From: Acinetobacter sp. ANC 4204 | Lineage (GTDB): Bacteria; Pseudomonadota; Gammaproteobacteria; Pseudomonadales; Moraxellaceae | Length of the DNA: 64,000 nucleotides | Direction of reading: 5' to 3' | NCBI RefSeq assembly: GCF_002135205.1 | Contig: NZ_NEFZ01000003.1 | Location: 1-64,000 of the forward strand | Shown: positions 33,646 through 42,154 of the stretch, one piece after another | Numbering within the stretch: position 1 is the stretch's first letter | Layout of the letters: the number at the start of each line of letters is the position of its first letter | Made by a program: the position numbers and the translations under genes | The notes under the pieces: generated by a model | What the model saw: the letters and a program-made list of their open reading frames with translations, nothing else | What the model was told of the DNA's origin: nothing | Database searches by the model: none

Positions 33646-34521
33646 ATGTCTACTCAGACCACCTCATCTAGCGTGCTTAAAGCCATAGCCCTACTCATTA
33701 TTTCAGCACTGCTGTTTTCTTTGATGGGGGTTTGTATTCGCTATGCTTCACATACAGTGGATAATGCCAGCATTGTTTTTTTCAGAAACTTCGTGGGTTT
33801 ATTTATTTTTTTACCGCTGATTTTACAGCGAGGACTGGGCTTTTTTAAAACAGAACGTCTGTGGATGCACACTTGGCGCTCCATGGTTGGGCTTGTCGCG
33901 ATGTATGGTTTTTTCTACGCGATTGCTCACTTAAAACTGTCAAACGCCATGGTCTTTACTTATTCGTCTCCTATTTTTATTCCTTTGATTGCTTGGCTAT
34001 TTTTAAAAGAAAAAATCACGCGCTCAATGCTGATTGCCGCGTTGATTGGGCTTTTAGGCGTCCTATGTGTGGCGAAACCTGATGCTGGCTTATGGAATCA
34101 GTTGTCCTTCATTGGCCTCAGTGCTAGTTTTTTAGCGGCCATGGCTTTTGTCACAGTACGTGCACTTACTGCAACCGAACCGCCTGAGCGCATTGTCTTT
34201 TATTTCTGCTCTATTGGTACCCTGATTTCCATGATTCCCATGTTTTGGCATATCCGTCCTTACACATGGACAGAACTAAGCTTCCTGATTGGAGCGGGCC
34301 TACTTGCCAATATCAGCCAACTGGTGATGTCTCATGCCTATCGACTGGCGCCTGCAGGTCAAATTGGGCCTGTAAATTATGTCGCAATTATTTTTGCAGG
34401 CCTCTGGGGTTATTTATTTTGGCGAGAAACTCCTGATTTTTATAGTTTGATTGGCTTTGCCCTGATTTTATTGGCAATTGTGGTTTGTAGCCCTCTGTTG
34501 CAAAGACGACTACGTCCCTAG
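33646..34521 (+). CDS. EamA/DMT-family transporter
   Basis: An inner-membrane protein of 291 residues with ten predicted helices in two EamA repeats (about 12-145 and 155-288): LLFSLMGVCIRYASH at the first helix, YSSPIFIPLIAWLFLKE at the end of the first repeat and LWGYLFWRETPDFYSLIGFALI in the second. It is unrelated in detail to the EamA gene at 23118. It probably exports a small metabolite; RhaT/SAM-transporter-like forms exist in this group. It has a weak ribosome site and stands alone, ending in a shared terminator. Confidence 0.88.
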   Translation: MSTQTTSSSVLKAIALLIISALLFSLMGVCIRYASHTVDNASIVFFRNFVGLFIFLPLILQRGLGFFKTERLWMHTWRSMVGLVAMYGFFYAIAHLKLSNAMVFTYSSPIFIPLIAWLFLKEKITRSMLIAALIGLLGVLCVAKPDAGLWNQLSFIGLSASFLAAMAFVTVRALTATEPPERIVFYFCSIGTLISMIPMFWHIRPYTWTELSFLIGAGLLANISQLVMSHAYRLAPAGQIGPVNYVAIIFAGLWGYLFWRETPDFYSLIGFALILLAIVVCSPLLQRRLRP

Positions 34522-34547
34522 CAAGCTCTCCAATAAATCCAAAGCAT

Positions 34548-34573
34548 AAAAAAGCATCCGAAGATGCTTTTTT
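34548..34573. terminator. Bidirectional terminator
   Basis: AAAAAAGCATC pairs with GATGCTTTTTT around CGAA, between the EamA gene and the convergent TRAP permease gene. Confidence 0.92.
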
Positions 34574-34596
34574 AATGTTCCAAGTTTATTTAAATC

Positions 34597-36792
34597 TTAG
34601 TGATACCAACCGAATAACTTAAAGATATAAGGTGCATAAGTCACAATCAACAAAGAGGGAAATAAGACTAAAATCGGTAAAATCCAACGTTCATAACGAT
34701 AGTAAAACGAAGTGTACATTTCTTTGGCTTCCGCATCGGCTGCACGAACTTCGTCATCCCCAACTGAAAGCCGAGTTAGCAAATGGTTCAATGCCACTGG
34801 TGGTGTGACATAACCCAGCTCAAATGCGACCAACACAATCATCCAGAAATGGATTGGGTGAATACCATTTTCGTAAGCGACGGGAGCGATCGTTGCAGCA
34901 ACTAAAATAACTGCACCAAATGGATCCGTGGTCATTCCAATGATTGCCAACAATAAAGCAATAAATGCCAATGAAATGTAAATATTACCTAAATGAGTTG
35001 GCAATAATTCAACAACTTCCGTTCGTTCAATCAAGCCTCCTACACTCGCAGATAAGGCCATTAGAATAATTAAGGCTCCAATATGTCCCACTGTCTCTGA
35101 TGATGCAAACCAAATTGAACCTCCAAAACCGCGGCGCTTGGTCTGACCACCATGCTCGCGTAAAAACTCTGAGTGTTTTTCATGCTCTAAGGCTAATACA
35201 CTATGTGCATCTATAGGTGTAGGATTAAAGCGATCACTCCACCAACGGTCAAACATAATATAGGCAATCAAAATAATCGGCAGAACCACAGGTGCTGTGA
35301 ATTCATCCATTTGCGTATCTAGACCATATTTATAAAAAGCAATCACCACTAGCGTAATCACAATATATGGAATCACTGGTACAAAGGCACGCAACATACC
35401 CGGTATCGCAACACGTGGAGAGTTGACTCGGAAACGTGTTTCAGCCAGGTATAGAGAGATCCCTAAAAATACAAATGCCGTGAGCCAGAATACATAAATA
35501 CCGTGATCAAATAATTCATCAGACGTGACATGCCGACTATCTAACATCGAAATTAAAATAATGAGTAAACAAGGCCGAATCACAACCCCTAAAGAGCCTG
35601 ACATTGCAGACACGGCAAGCGCAAACTGACGTCTTGACCCAGAGTTCCATACTTCCTTATAAATAATAGCACCTGCTGCAACTACGAAGATTCCTGATGC
35701 TCCCGTATAAGCAGTTGGGATAGCTGCTGCAATTAGAATCAACCACGTTAATGTTTCAGGAGCCAAATTCCAAGGACGTAAAATACCTAGGAATAAATCC
35801 ATAACACGCGTTTGGGTCAGTAACATCCCCGCCCAAATAAACAATGCTAAATTGAGGAAAATACCAGAGAACTCAACCAACTGACCAAGATAAATACCTT
35901 GCCCCATTGGGTAATCCATAAAGAAGGTAAACGCAATGCCTGTCACTAAAGCCATATAAGCATAAAGCGGTACACTTAAAAATGCTAAGCCAATATTGCC
36001 CGTACCTGCTTGTTTCGGCTCAGGCGTTCTAAAAAATTGAAGAATACTAATTACAGTCACACTGGAAAATAGAATAATCCAGAGCCAATATACGGTCAGC
36101 GTTTCAAAAGTGGACTCAACTCCAGAGTTCAGTACAGATTGGAACTGACTATAGACTGAATACGTCAACAAGCCATTGCCCAATGCCATAAAGATTGAAT
36201 ACACACGGAAATCAAGTTTAGTTGTCGGCGCACGTAAACCAATATGGTGATATTTGACTGAAGCTGTGATTGCTGCAACCAATACCATCAACAAAAGAAT
36301 TAAAACACGGTTTTCAGAGCCAAACTTAAAGATACCGAAGAAGGTGGTTTCAATTGTGCGATAAGTTCGGATACTTGGATGCTCGTCCAAATATTGAGTA
36401 GCTTTATCATAAAATTGATACTTTTCCTCACACTGTTGTAGCCCAGCCATCACAGAAGCACGTACATCAGCTTCTGAAGCTGTGCCAAAGATGTCCGCAA
36501 ACTCATCGGCAGCATTAGACTTCATTTGCTGCTGAACTAGTAAATCAATATTCGGATGGCGGTTACACTCAGGCTTTACAGGCTCAGCTCTTAAAAAAGA
36601 ATACTGCATTCCAGCCGTTTCACTACCATAGAGACGCTCACCTACACGGAGTAACTGACCATGAATCATTTCACCTGTACCTATTAATAGCGTAAGTAAC
36701 AGTAAAATCAGAATTAAGAAAGTGGAAATCCACTCCGTCCATATATACTTCAGCAGATCGAGTCCTGATCTGCTCTGTCCATGATTCTGCAT
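34597..36792 (-). CDS. Fused TRAP transporter permease (DctQ-DctM type)
   Basis: The 731-residue inner-membrane protein joins a small-subunit-like N-terminal region (helices near 17-37, 160-180, 195-215 and 230-250) to a DctM-type permease (about 265-725) that uses a sodium gradient for uptake of an acid brought by a periplasmic binding protein. PTAYTGASGIFVVAAGAIIY, RPCLLIILISML and GYVTPPVALNHLL are DctM marks. A periplasmic insert (about 40-155) contains three Cys. No binding-protein gene lies beside it: 27 bases upstream only a short coding remnant ends. AGGAAA precedes the ATG. Without a partner elsewhere it may not transport. Confidence 0.88.
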   Translation of the reverse strand: MQNHGQSRSGLDLLKYIWTEWISTFLILILLLLTLLIGTGEMIHGQLLRVGERLYGSETAGMQYSFLRAEPVKPECNRHPNIDLLVQQQMKSNAADEFADIFGTASEADVRASVMAGLQQCEEKYQFYDKATQYLDEHPSIRTYRTIETTFFGIFKFGSENRVLILLLMVLVAAITASVKYHHIGLRAPTTKLDFRVYSIFMALGNGLLTYSVYSQFQSVLNSGVESTFETLTVYWLWIILFSSVTVISILQFFRTPEPKQAGTGNIGLAFLSVPLYAYMALVTGIAFTFFMDYPMGQGIYLGQLVEFSGIFLNLALFIWAGMLLTQTRVMDLFLGILRPWNLAPETLTWLILIAAAIPTAYTGASGIFVVAAGAIIYKEVWNSGSRRQFALAVSAMSGSLGVVIRPCLLIILISMLDSRHVTSDELFDHGIYVFWLTAFVFLGISLYLAETRFRVNSPRVAIPGMLRAFVPVIPYIVITLVVIAFYKYGLDTQMDEFTAPVVLPIILIAYIMFDRWWSDRFNPTPIDAHSVLALEHEKHSEFLREHGGQTKRRGFGGSIWFASSETVGHIGALIILMALSASVGGLIERTEVVELLPTHLGNIYISLAFIALLLAIIGMTTDPFGAVILVAATIAPVAYENGIHPIHFWMIVLVAFELGYVTPPVALNHLLTRLSVGDDEVRAADAEAKEMYTSFYYRYERWILPILVLFPSLLIVTYAPYIFKLFGWYH

Positions 36793-36818
36793 GTTGTTTC
36801 CTATTTTTATTTGCAGTT

Positions 36819-36902
36819 CTATTCGGCGTAATACGCTGTAGAACCTGTCGTTTTGTCGGCTTGAGCTTGTCCTTTCTCGATGCCTTTAGATTTTTGTTTT
36901 GT
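36819..36902 (-). pseudogene. C-terminal remnant of a lost gene, probably the TRAP binding protein
   Basis: Twenty-seven codons without a start codon, ending KTTGSTAYYAE and a stop 27 bases before the TRAP permease. The last 21 codons (36822-36884) are G+C-richer than the surroundings and have normal codon use, then an in-frame TAA closes the frame upstream. The position is where dctP normally stands in a TRAP operon. That it was dctP is inferred from position; the sequence alone is too short to prove it. Confidence 0.5.
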
Positions 36903-36974
36903 TTATCTTTGCATCAAATTTATATTTTTGAATATGACAATCTGGATTTTCTTTTTAGAATTTAGGTCAATAGA

Positions 36975-37547
36975 TTACTCATCAAATAGATTCACCCCGA
37001 TTAAATACATAGCTGCAATCACAATTCCCCAGATCACACCCAATAAATGTGCTTCGACTAAGACTGGACTCCCGATCAGTTCAGCCGTAGCACTCGCCCC
37101 AAGGGTATTTTCCCAAATCAGTTTGCCTAAAATGAGAAACAACACCAAACTCGCAAACATCCGCTCTTTACGGTAAAGCAAATGGACGATGGCAATCGCA
37201 GTGAACATCCCATGCAATACACCTGACAGCCCAGCATAGGCTTCAATATCCGCCAAAAAATAATAAAAACTGAGACTAATTAATGGCGGTAAAATCAGCA
37301 ATAACGCCACAAAATGCCAGACACGCACGCGTGGGAAAATAAAAGGCAGACACATAAATGCCAACATATTAAGGGCAAAATGAATCCATCCCACATGCAC
37401 CCAGTGCGCAGTCCACAAACGCCAAACTTCAGGAAAAATATCCACACGCCAATAAATAAATTGATCTTTAAAAATCTGTAGGCATGCCGAAATTGATACG
37501 ACGAACGCAATCAAAATGATTTTTCTATATAGAAATTGATCTTGCAT
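36975..37547 (-). CDS. rrtA: Rhombosortase (rhomboid-family intramembrane serine protease)
   Basis: The 190-residue protein has six membrane helices, the catalytic Ser108 in GLSGVLHG, His167 in EAHLLG and the rhomboid HxxxN oxyanion motif HFALN (56-60), preceded by WRLWTAHWVHVGW. This is the rhombosortase pattern, whose members cut the C-terminal GlyGly-CTERM tail of secreted proteins before lipid anchoring or release. No GlyGly-CTERM protein is encoded in this window. AAGGG lies upstream of the ATG. It stands between the lipoprotein gene and the TRAP locus, where the lost gene remnant begins downstream of its stop. Confidence 0.9.
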   Translation of the reverse strand: MQDQFLYRKIILIAFVVSISACLQIFKDQFIYWRVDIFPEVWRLWTAHWVHVGWIHFALNMLAFMCLPFIFPRVRVWHFVALLLILPPLISLSFYYFLADIEAYAGLSGVLHGMFTAIAIVHLLYRKERMFASLVLFLILGKLIWENTLGASATAELIGSPVLVEAHLLGVIWGIVIAAMYLIGVNLFDE

Positions 37548-37618
37548 CGCATGCCCTTATGCTGTGACTCATTTATTTATTGTTATTTTTTTGACTACAT
37601 GGCTCAGTTTAAAATTGG

Positions 37619-38656
37619 TTAACTTTCATTAAACAGTTCATCCAACTCTGAACGATCTTCTTTTTCATCCCAGAAATGCGCCATACCACCATCACCTGTT
37701 CGTGTCCCTGTATGTTCAGTCCAATAACGATCAGAAATGCCTTGTACCATACTCGAAGCCATACTATCAATCAGCTTAAACTGTGGATTAGTCTGTTTTT
37801 CATCACTATGTGAAGCCGCATAACTTTTCAAGGCATCACGAATTTTCGCATCATCACCACTGGCTTGCGCTGCAATAGCATACATCGCATGGGCTAAACG
37901 CACCCCTTTTTGCTCGCCGATTTGCATAGATTGTTTTAAAGTCTGATATGGATCAGGCTTACCTTCACCCGCACCTGGTAACAAGGTCCAAATCACCGCA
38001 CGTGTTGCATTCGGTGCACCCCAAAACTTTTCATTGTCTAGACACACCATGCCACGCTCGACAATAGCCGCAATGTCTTTAGGAACATTGACTGCACCAC
38101 CTGAGTTAATATCATTGGTCATCGCTTGTAGACCGCTCAACATCCCCAGCATATATACAGTTTGATCTAAATCGCTGTTCATTTTTGGGCAACCTTCGCC
38201 CAGTGGCTTTTTATACTTTTTTTCCCAACGGTTTTGGAACAATTGATAGCCTGTATATTGACGCTGTGCAGCAATAGCAGCCCAACGTTTTTGTTCAATA
38301 CGCGCATCCTGTGCTTCAGAAACATTACCTGCTTTAGAGGCACGTAAATAACGAAGCTCAGACTCTAGCGCCTGATTCTCCGCACAAATGCCTGAAGCCG
38401 AATAGAGTAAAACCGCAATACGTGTTGGGTCTGCGCCCATATCTTTGGTCGACATAATCGCAGGCGTCAAAGCATTGCCTGAATTGCAGACCATCTCTGC
38501 ATCTTCCATAGCCAATATAGGCGGAACAATATGTTTTTCACTAAACCCAAGTGCAACATTAGCACCTGTTTTAACCACTTGTGAACAACCCGAAAATAAT
38601 AAACTTGTAATCGCTACAACAGCCATACCTTGGCCTATTTTTTGGACTTGCGACAT
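37619..38656 (-). CDS. Lipoprotein, possibly TRAP-associated TatT-like
   Basis: The 345-residue product has a lipoprotein signal peptide with lipobox LFSGC (Cys24) and a mainly helical mature part with paired-helix repeats, as in TPR-like TatT proteins that accompany some TRAP transporters. The assignment is weak and rests partly on the nearby TRAP permease two genes away. A reading frame extends 20 codons upstream, but AGGA and the signal peptide support the ATG at 38656. Cysteines in the mature part may form disulphides. It is upstream of rrtA by 71 bases on the same strand. A plain outer-membrane lipoprotein is the alternative. Confidence 0.7.
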   Translation of the reverse strand: MSQVQKIGQGMAVVAITSLLFSGCSQVVKTGANVALGFSEKHIVPPILAMEDAEMVCNSGNALTPAIMSTKDMGADPTRIAVLLYSASGICAENQALESELRYLRASKAGNVSEAQDARIEQKRWAAIAAQRQYTGYQLFQNRWEKKYKKPLGEGCPKMNSDLDQTVYMLGMLSGLQAMTNDINSGGAVNVPKDIAAIVERGMVCLDNEKFWGAPNATRAVIWTLLPGAGEGKPDPYQTLKQSMQIGEQKGVRLAHAMYAIAAQASGDDAKIRDALKSYAASHSDEKQTNPQFKLIDSMASSMVQGISDRYWTEHTGTRTGDGGMAHFWDEKEDRSELDELFNES

Positions 38657-38816
38657 TTTCCTGTCCTCTATTTGTATAATTGTATGCGTCCGTGCTGACA
38701 AACATAGCAGAAGCAATTTCCGAAGAAAAGAGTATTTACTCTAAATCCGACTACTACTCTGCCATGAAATAAAAAGCGGAAAATTGACTTAAATGACACC
38801 CATATTTTTTTTCAGG

Positions 38817-38857
38817 CAAAAAAAAGTAGCATAGCGACGGTTCGGCACATGCTACTT
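38817..38857 (-). terminator. Terminator of the 35-residue membrane peptide gene
   Basis: AAGTAGCAT (38824-38832) pairs with ATGCTACTT (38849-38857); inside, GCGACGGTTCGGC can pair further. The minus strand ends in T8. It lies 18 bases after the small gene's stop, supporting that gene as real. Confidence 0.85.
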
Positions 38858-38875
38858 ATGAACTGAGAAGCCTAG

Positions 38876-38983
38876 CTAGGCTTTGTTTGGTGCAAATCGT
38901 TCCTTCAGCACAGTTCCTACTCGTCCTATAACAATCGCTAACACAATTGCTACTACTAGAAACATCCAAGTTGGAATCATCAT
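38876..38983 (-). CDS. 35-residue single-helix membrane peptide
   Basis: A 108-base gene begins MMIPTWMFLVVAIVLAIVIG and ends in a basic tail RVGTVLKERFAPNKA. The first 20 residues form one membrane helix; the tail should face the cytosol. Support: AAGGA seven bases before the first ATG, a strong terminator 18 bases after the stop, and an elaborate promoter region with twin palindromes upstream. It is too short for most gene finders. It resembles small stress or assembly peptides in form only; the function is unknown. Confidence 0.7.
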   Translation of the reverse strand: MMIPTWMFLVVAIVLAIVIGRVGTVLKERFAPNKA

Positions 38984-39049
38984 AAGATTATCCTTGTTTG
39001 CTGTTGGTGATTTGAATGTACATTTTAAGAACAACAAACTATAAGAATG

Positions 39050-39100
39050 TTGTCTGACAATTTGAAAATAGCGTTAAATTTGTTCCGAACTGTCAGACAA
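39050..39100. promoter_or_regulatory. Twin TTGTCnGACAA operator-like palindromes
   Basis: TTGTCTGACAA (39050-39060) is a perfect 11-bp palindrome; CTGTCAGACAA (39090-39100) is the same motif with one change. Their centres are 40 bp apart, close to four helical turns, and they lie 70-120 bases upstream of the small membrane peptide gene and downstream-facing of ygfX. The form fits a dimeric repressor; GntR/FadR-type operators (TnGTCnGACnA) are the closest known style. Confidence 0.6.
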
Positions 39101-39176
39101 AGAGAGATGAAATCAGTTTATATTTATTATTTTTCAATAGTTTGGTTAGAGTATAAAAGCTAATATTGTCCAACAA

Positions 39177-39563
39177 TTACTGCATTTTGGTGAGTATTTT
39201 CAACGCTTTCCACTGTCTCAAGGATAACTGATCACACCAGACCAACATCGGTTTGGCACGGAAATGTTGAAAATAGATCACGATATACGCACGATGGTCG
39301 ATAATATGACTGATCTGCACACGCTGCACATCGCTTTGCGTTTTATGCGACAAGGACCAATCTCGACCATCCAAATACTGTAATTGAAAGTGTTGCGGCC
39401 CTCGTAGAAAAAACAGATATAAGATAAAACCTGCGACCAAAGCAATCAGCCATAACCACAAAGGCAATAGCTGATAGAGTACAAACATTAAAATGGCATA
39501 AATTGACAACTGAAATACATAAGCCAAACGGCTAGGTTTCAGTTGAAAATGACGATTATCCAT
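39177..39563 (-). CDS. ygfX: YgfX-like membrane protein
   Basis: The 128-residue product starts with the LKPSRL motif of YgfX, has two membrane helices (about 15-35 and 38-55) and ends in a soluble part with VWCDQLSLRQWKALKILTKM, matching the family end. YgfX is the membrane partner of SdhE and has been called a toxin (CptA) in E. coli; the toxin role is debated. It starts five bases after the sdhE stop and is translated with it. Confidence 0.82.
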   Translation of the reverse strand: MDNRHFQLKPSRLAYVFQLSIYAILMFVLYQLLPLWLWLIALVAGFILYLFFLRGPQHFQLQYLDGRDWSLSHKTQSDVQRVQISHIIDHRAYIVIYFQHFRAKPMLVWCDQLSLRQWKALKILTKMQ

Positions 39564-39568
39564 TACAC

Positions 39569-39826
39569 TTATCCATGTACATAATGCTTTAACTTTTGAA
39601 TCAAGGTTTTCATTTCAGGGTACGGTGGTTCAGACACTTCCATGAACCAGTCCAATAAATCTGGGTCTTCTTGTTCAACCAATGCTGCAAACATGGCCTT
39701 TTCCGCAGGATCCGCCTGAAGATAATAATTTTTCACATAAGGATCAAAGTACACATCAATTTCTTTTAAACCACGACGTGCACGGTAGATTACTTTACGC
39801 TCTTCCAAGCTCATTTCTTCAGTCAT
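39569..39826 (-). CDS. sdhE: FAD assembly factor SdhE
   Basis: A small cytosolic chaperone that promotes covalent flavinylation of SdhA and FrdA. The 85-residue product has the hallmark RGxxE (R18-G19-L20-K21-E22 in RARRGLKEID) and the five-helix pattern ending in LIQKLKHY. The length matches E. coli SdhE (88). GGGGA lies before the ATG. It forms a two-gene unit with ygfX, the conserved gamma-proteobacterial arrangement. It is divergent from the acyl-CoA dehydrogenase gene (192 bases). Confidence 0.94.
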   Translation of the reverse strand: MTEEMSLEERKVIYRARRGLKEIDVYFDPYVKNYYLQADPAEKAMFAALVEQEDPDLLDWFMEVSEPPYPEMKTLIQKLKHYVHG

Positions 39827-40018
39827 TACATTCCCCAGATGAATTACAACGGCTTAGTTTAACCGATCACACCTCCCTCGCCACTAGTTAAATGTCGCAA
39901 TTTTTTCAACTGGCAAAACCCATCAAAAAATCAACCGCATTTGAGCATTCAGTCCATTGTCGCATGTCCTGCTTTTCACTAATCTTCTAGCAAAATAACA
40001 ACATCAGGATGAGCTTCC

Positions 40019-41191
40019 ATGCAATCAGGCGCGATTCGCCCGTTAACCAATATGCTGCCGCGTAATTTATTTAATGCTGAACATGAGGCATTTCGAGAAA
40101 CTGTGCGAAAGTTTTATGCCAAAGAAGTTGTTCCCAATATTGAAAAATATGAACAACAACAACATGTCGATCGTGAGCTATGGAATAAAGCAGGCGCCAT
40201 GGGACTACTGTGTGCCACCATGCCTGAAGCTTATGGTGGTTCGGGTGTAGACCGTTTATACAGTATGATTTTGATTGAAGAACAAGCCTATGCCATGGAT
40301 TCCTCGACAGGGTTTTCACTACACTCTGACATTGTCGCGAACTATATCAATAACTTTGGCAGTGAAGCACAAAAACACTATTGGTTAACGCGGATGGCTT
40401 CGGGTGAAACCGTCACAGCCATCGCGATGACTGAACCTGGCACAGGCTCAGACTTACAAGCGGTACGAACAACGGCTGTTTTAGAGGGAGATGACTATAT
40501 TATCAATGGCTCTAAAATCTTCATTACCAATGGCTATCTCTGCGATATGGCGATTGTGGTCTGTAAGACGGGTGACAGTGAGAAAGGTTCAGCTAATCTC
40601 TCATTAATCATCGTTGAAGCTGATCGTGTAGGTTTCAGTAAAGGCAAACCTCTCAATAAAATTGGAATGAAAGGACAAGACACCTGCGAATTATTTTTTG
40701 ATCATGTCCGAGTCCCTAAAGAGAACCTGCTCGGTTTGGAAGGCATGGGCTTTATGATGTTAATGAAGGAATTGGCTTGGGAGCGTATGCTAGTGGCGAT
40801 TATTTGCCAAGCGGGTGCAGAAGCAGCACTGGCACATACTGTTCAGTACACCAAAGAGCGTAAAGCCTTTGGAAAAAGTATCTCTAGCTTTCAAAATACC
40901 CGCTTTAAACTGGCAGAGTTGCGTACAGAAATTGACTTTTGCCGGGCTTATCTGGATCGTTGTATGCAATTACAACTCGAAGATAATTTGGGGGTTGACG
41001 CAGCAGCAGCAGCTAAATATAAAATTTCAGAGATGTTTTCTAAAGTTGTGGATGAATGTCTGCAACTACATGGCGGCTATGGCTATATGTTGGAATATCC
41101 AATTGCACGTGCCTATTTAGATAATCGCGCCAATCGTATTTACGCAGGCACCAATGAAATCATGAAAGAACTCATCTCACGTTCTCTTTAA
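40019..41191 (+). CDS. Acyl-CoA dehydrogenase (long-chain/isovaleryl type)
   Basis: The 390-residue FAD enzyme desaturates acyl-CoA thioesters in beta-oxidation or branched-chain breakdown. The substrate-binding MTEPGTGSDLQ and WVIxNGSKxxITNG-like INGSKIFITNG motifs, the TKERKAFGKSI segment and RIYAGTNEIMKELI C-terminal motif are present. At the usual MCAD base position (YEGT) there is Ala, while Glu255 (AWERM) stands in helix G, as in long-chain and isovaleryl-CoA dehydrogenases. The substrate is thus probably long or branched. No other beta-oxidation gene is beside it. Confidence 0.92.
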   Translation: MQSGAIRPLTNMLPRNLFNAEHEAFRETVRKFYAKEVVPNIEKYEQQQHVDRELWNKAGAMGLLCATMPEAYGGSGVDRLYSMILIEEQAYAMDSSTGFSLHSDIVANYINNFGSEAQKHYWLTRMASGETVTAIAMTEPGTGSDLQAVRTTAVLEGDDYIINGSKIFITNGYLCDMAIVVCKTGDSEKGSANLSLIIVEADRVGFSKGKPLNKIGMKGQDTCELFFDHVRVPKENLLGLEGMGFMMLMKELAWERMLVAIICQAGAEAALAHTVQYTKERKAFGKSISSFQNTRFKLAELRTEIDFCRAYLDRCMQLQLEDNLGVDAAAAAKYKISEMFSKVVDECLQLHGGYGYMLEYPIARAYLDNRANRIYAGTNEIMKELISRSL

Positions 41192-41195
41192 CTCA

Positions 41196-41221
41196 AATAG
41201 CCCATCTCTAGATGGGCTATT
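41196..41221. terminator. Terminator-like hairpin between convergent genes
   Basis: AATAGCCCATC pairs with GATGGGCTATT around TCTA. The T run is poor on the plus strand, so it may act partly as an mRNA end hairpin. Confidence 0.6.
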
Positions 41222-41225
41222 GCAT

Positions 41226-42017
41226 TTATATATTTGCTTCAAGAAAGTCCGCAATCAACGCAACCACCAAATCGGGTTGCTCTTTATGCGGCATATGATG
41301 CAGTCCCTCTAAAATTTGTAATTCGGCTTGTCCTGTGACCCCTGAAAAAATTTGTTGTGGTTGTGCCGTGGTTGCATATTCATCTAGTTCACCATGAATA
41401 ACCAACGTCGGACAACAGACACCGCCTATTATCTCAGCCAGACTCCAATCCTGAAAAGCGGGGGCCAACCATGTTTCAGTCCATGCATCAAGCACCCACT
41501 GTGCTTTGTTCGGGTGGTATTTGGCTAAACGCTCTATTTGCCCTGCTTGTTGAAAGCCTAGTTTTGCCTCTCGAATGCCTGCTAGAGTCAGCTCTTCAAC
41601 GGTATACTGTGCAGAGATAGTAATTAAGGCGTGGCAACATTCTGCATAAATTGCTGCAATCGCAATCGACATCCCACCTCCGACACTGTGCCCAAGGATA
41701 ATAAAATCCTGTATCGAGAAATAATCCAAAACTGCTTTAAAGCACTGTGTGGCTTCCGTGGATACAAAACTATATGCCAGTGAAGTCGGATGAGCATCGG
41801 ATAAACCAAAACCCAGTCGATCATAAGCATAAATCACACGGCCTGTTGCCTGAGCCAGCTGTGCAGGAAAATCTCGCCATAAGCTCACTGAGCCTAATGA
41901 ATCATGCATTAAAATTATGGGTGCCAAAGATAGATCGCCCGAATCAGTTTGCCACTTTTTGGCGTGAATCCTATATTCTGTATATTGAATTTGATGGACT
42001 TCTTCTAAGATTTTCAA
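41226..42017 (-). CDS. Alpha/beta hydrolase
   Basis: The 263-residue cytosolic protein has the alpha/beta hydrolase fold with nucleophile Ser in GHSVGGG (about 109-115), the acid Asp in GELDEY and the His in LHHMPHKE near the C-terminus; an oxyanion loop HDSLGSV is at 38-44. It is probably an esterase or lactonase. Translation starts at TTG with AGGAAA five bases upstream. It lies downstream of an EthA-like monooxygenase gene on the same strand (137 bases), which fits the known pairing of Baeyer-Villiger monooxygenases with ester-hydrolysing partners. Confidence 0.88.
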   Translation of the reverse strand: MKILEEVHQIQYTEYRIHAKKWQTDSGDLSLAPIILMHDSLGSVSLWRDFPAQLAQATGRVIYAYDRLGFGLSDAHPTSLAYSFVSTEATQCFKAVLDYFSIQDFIILGHSVGGGMSIAIAAIYAECCHALITISAQYTVEELTLAGIREAKLGFQQAGQIERLAKYHPNKAQWVLDAWTETWLAPAFQDWSLAEIIGGVCCPTLVIHGELDEYATTAQPQQIFSGVTGQAELQILEGLHHMPHKEQPDLVVALIADFLEANI

Positions 42018-42154
42018 CGCATTTCCTATTCTTTGTTTTCTCAGTGTTCAAAATCATCTAATAGTTCAAACCTGAAAGAAAGCCCCAAAAGAGAACTGCT
42101 CAAGTCATTAAAAAAGGAGCCTAAGCTCCTTTCATATCTATGTCGTTTTGCAAG

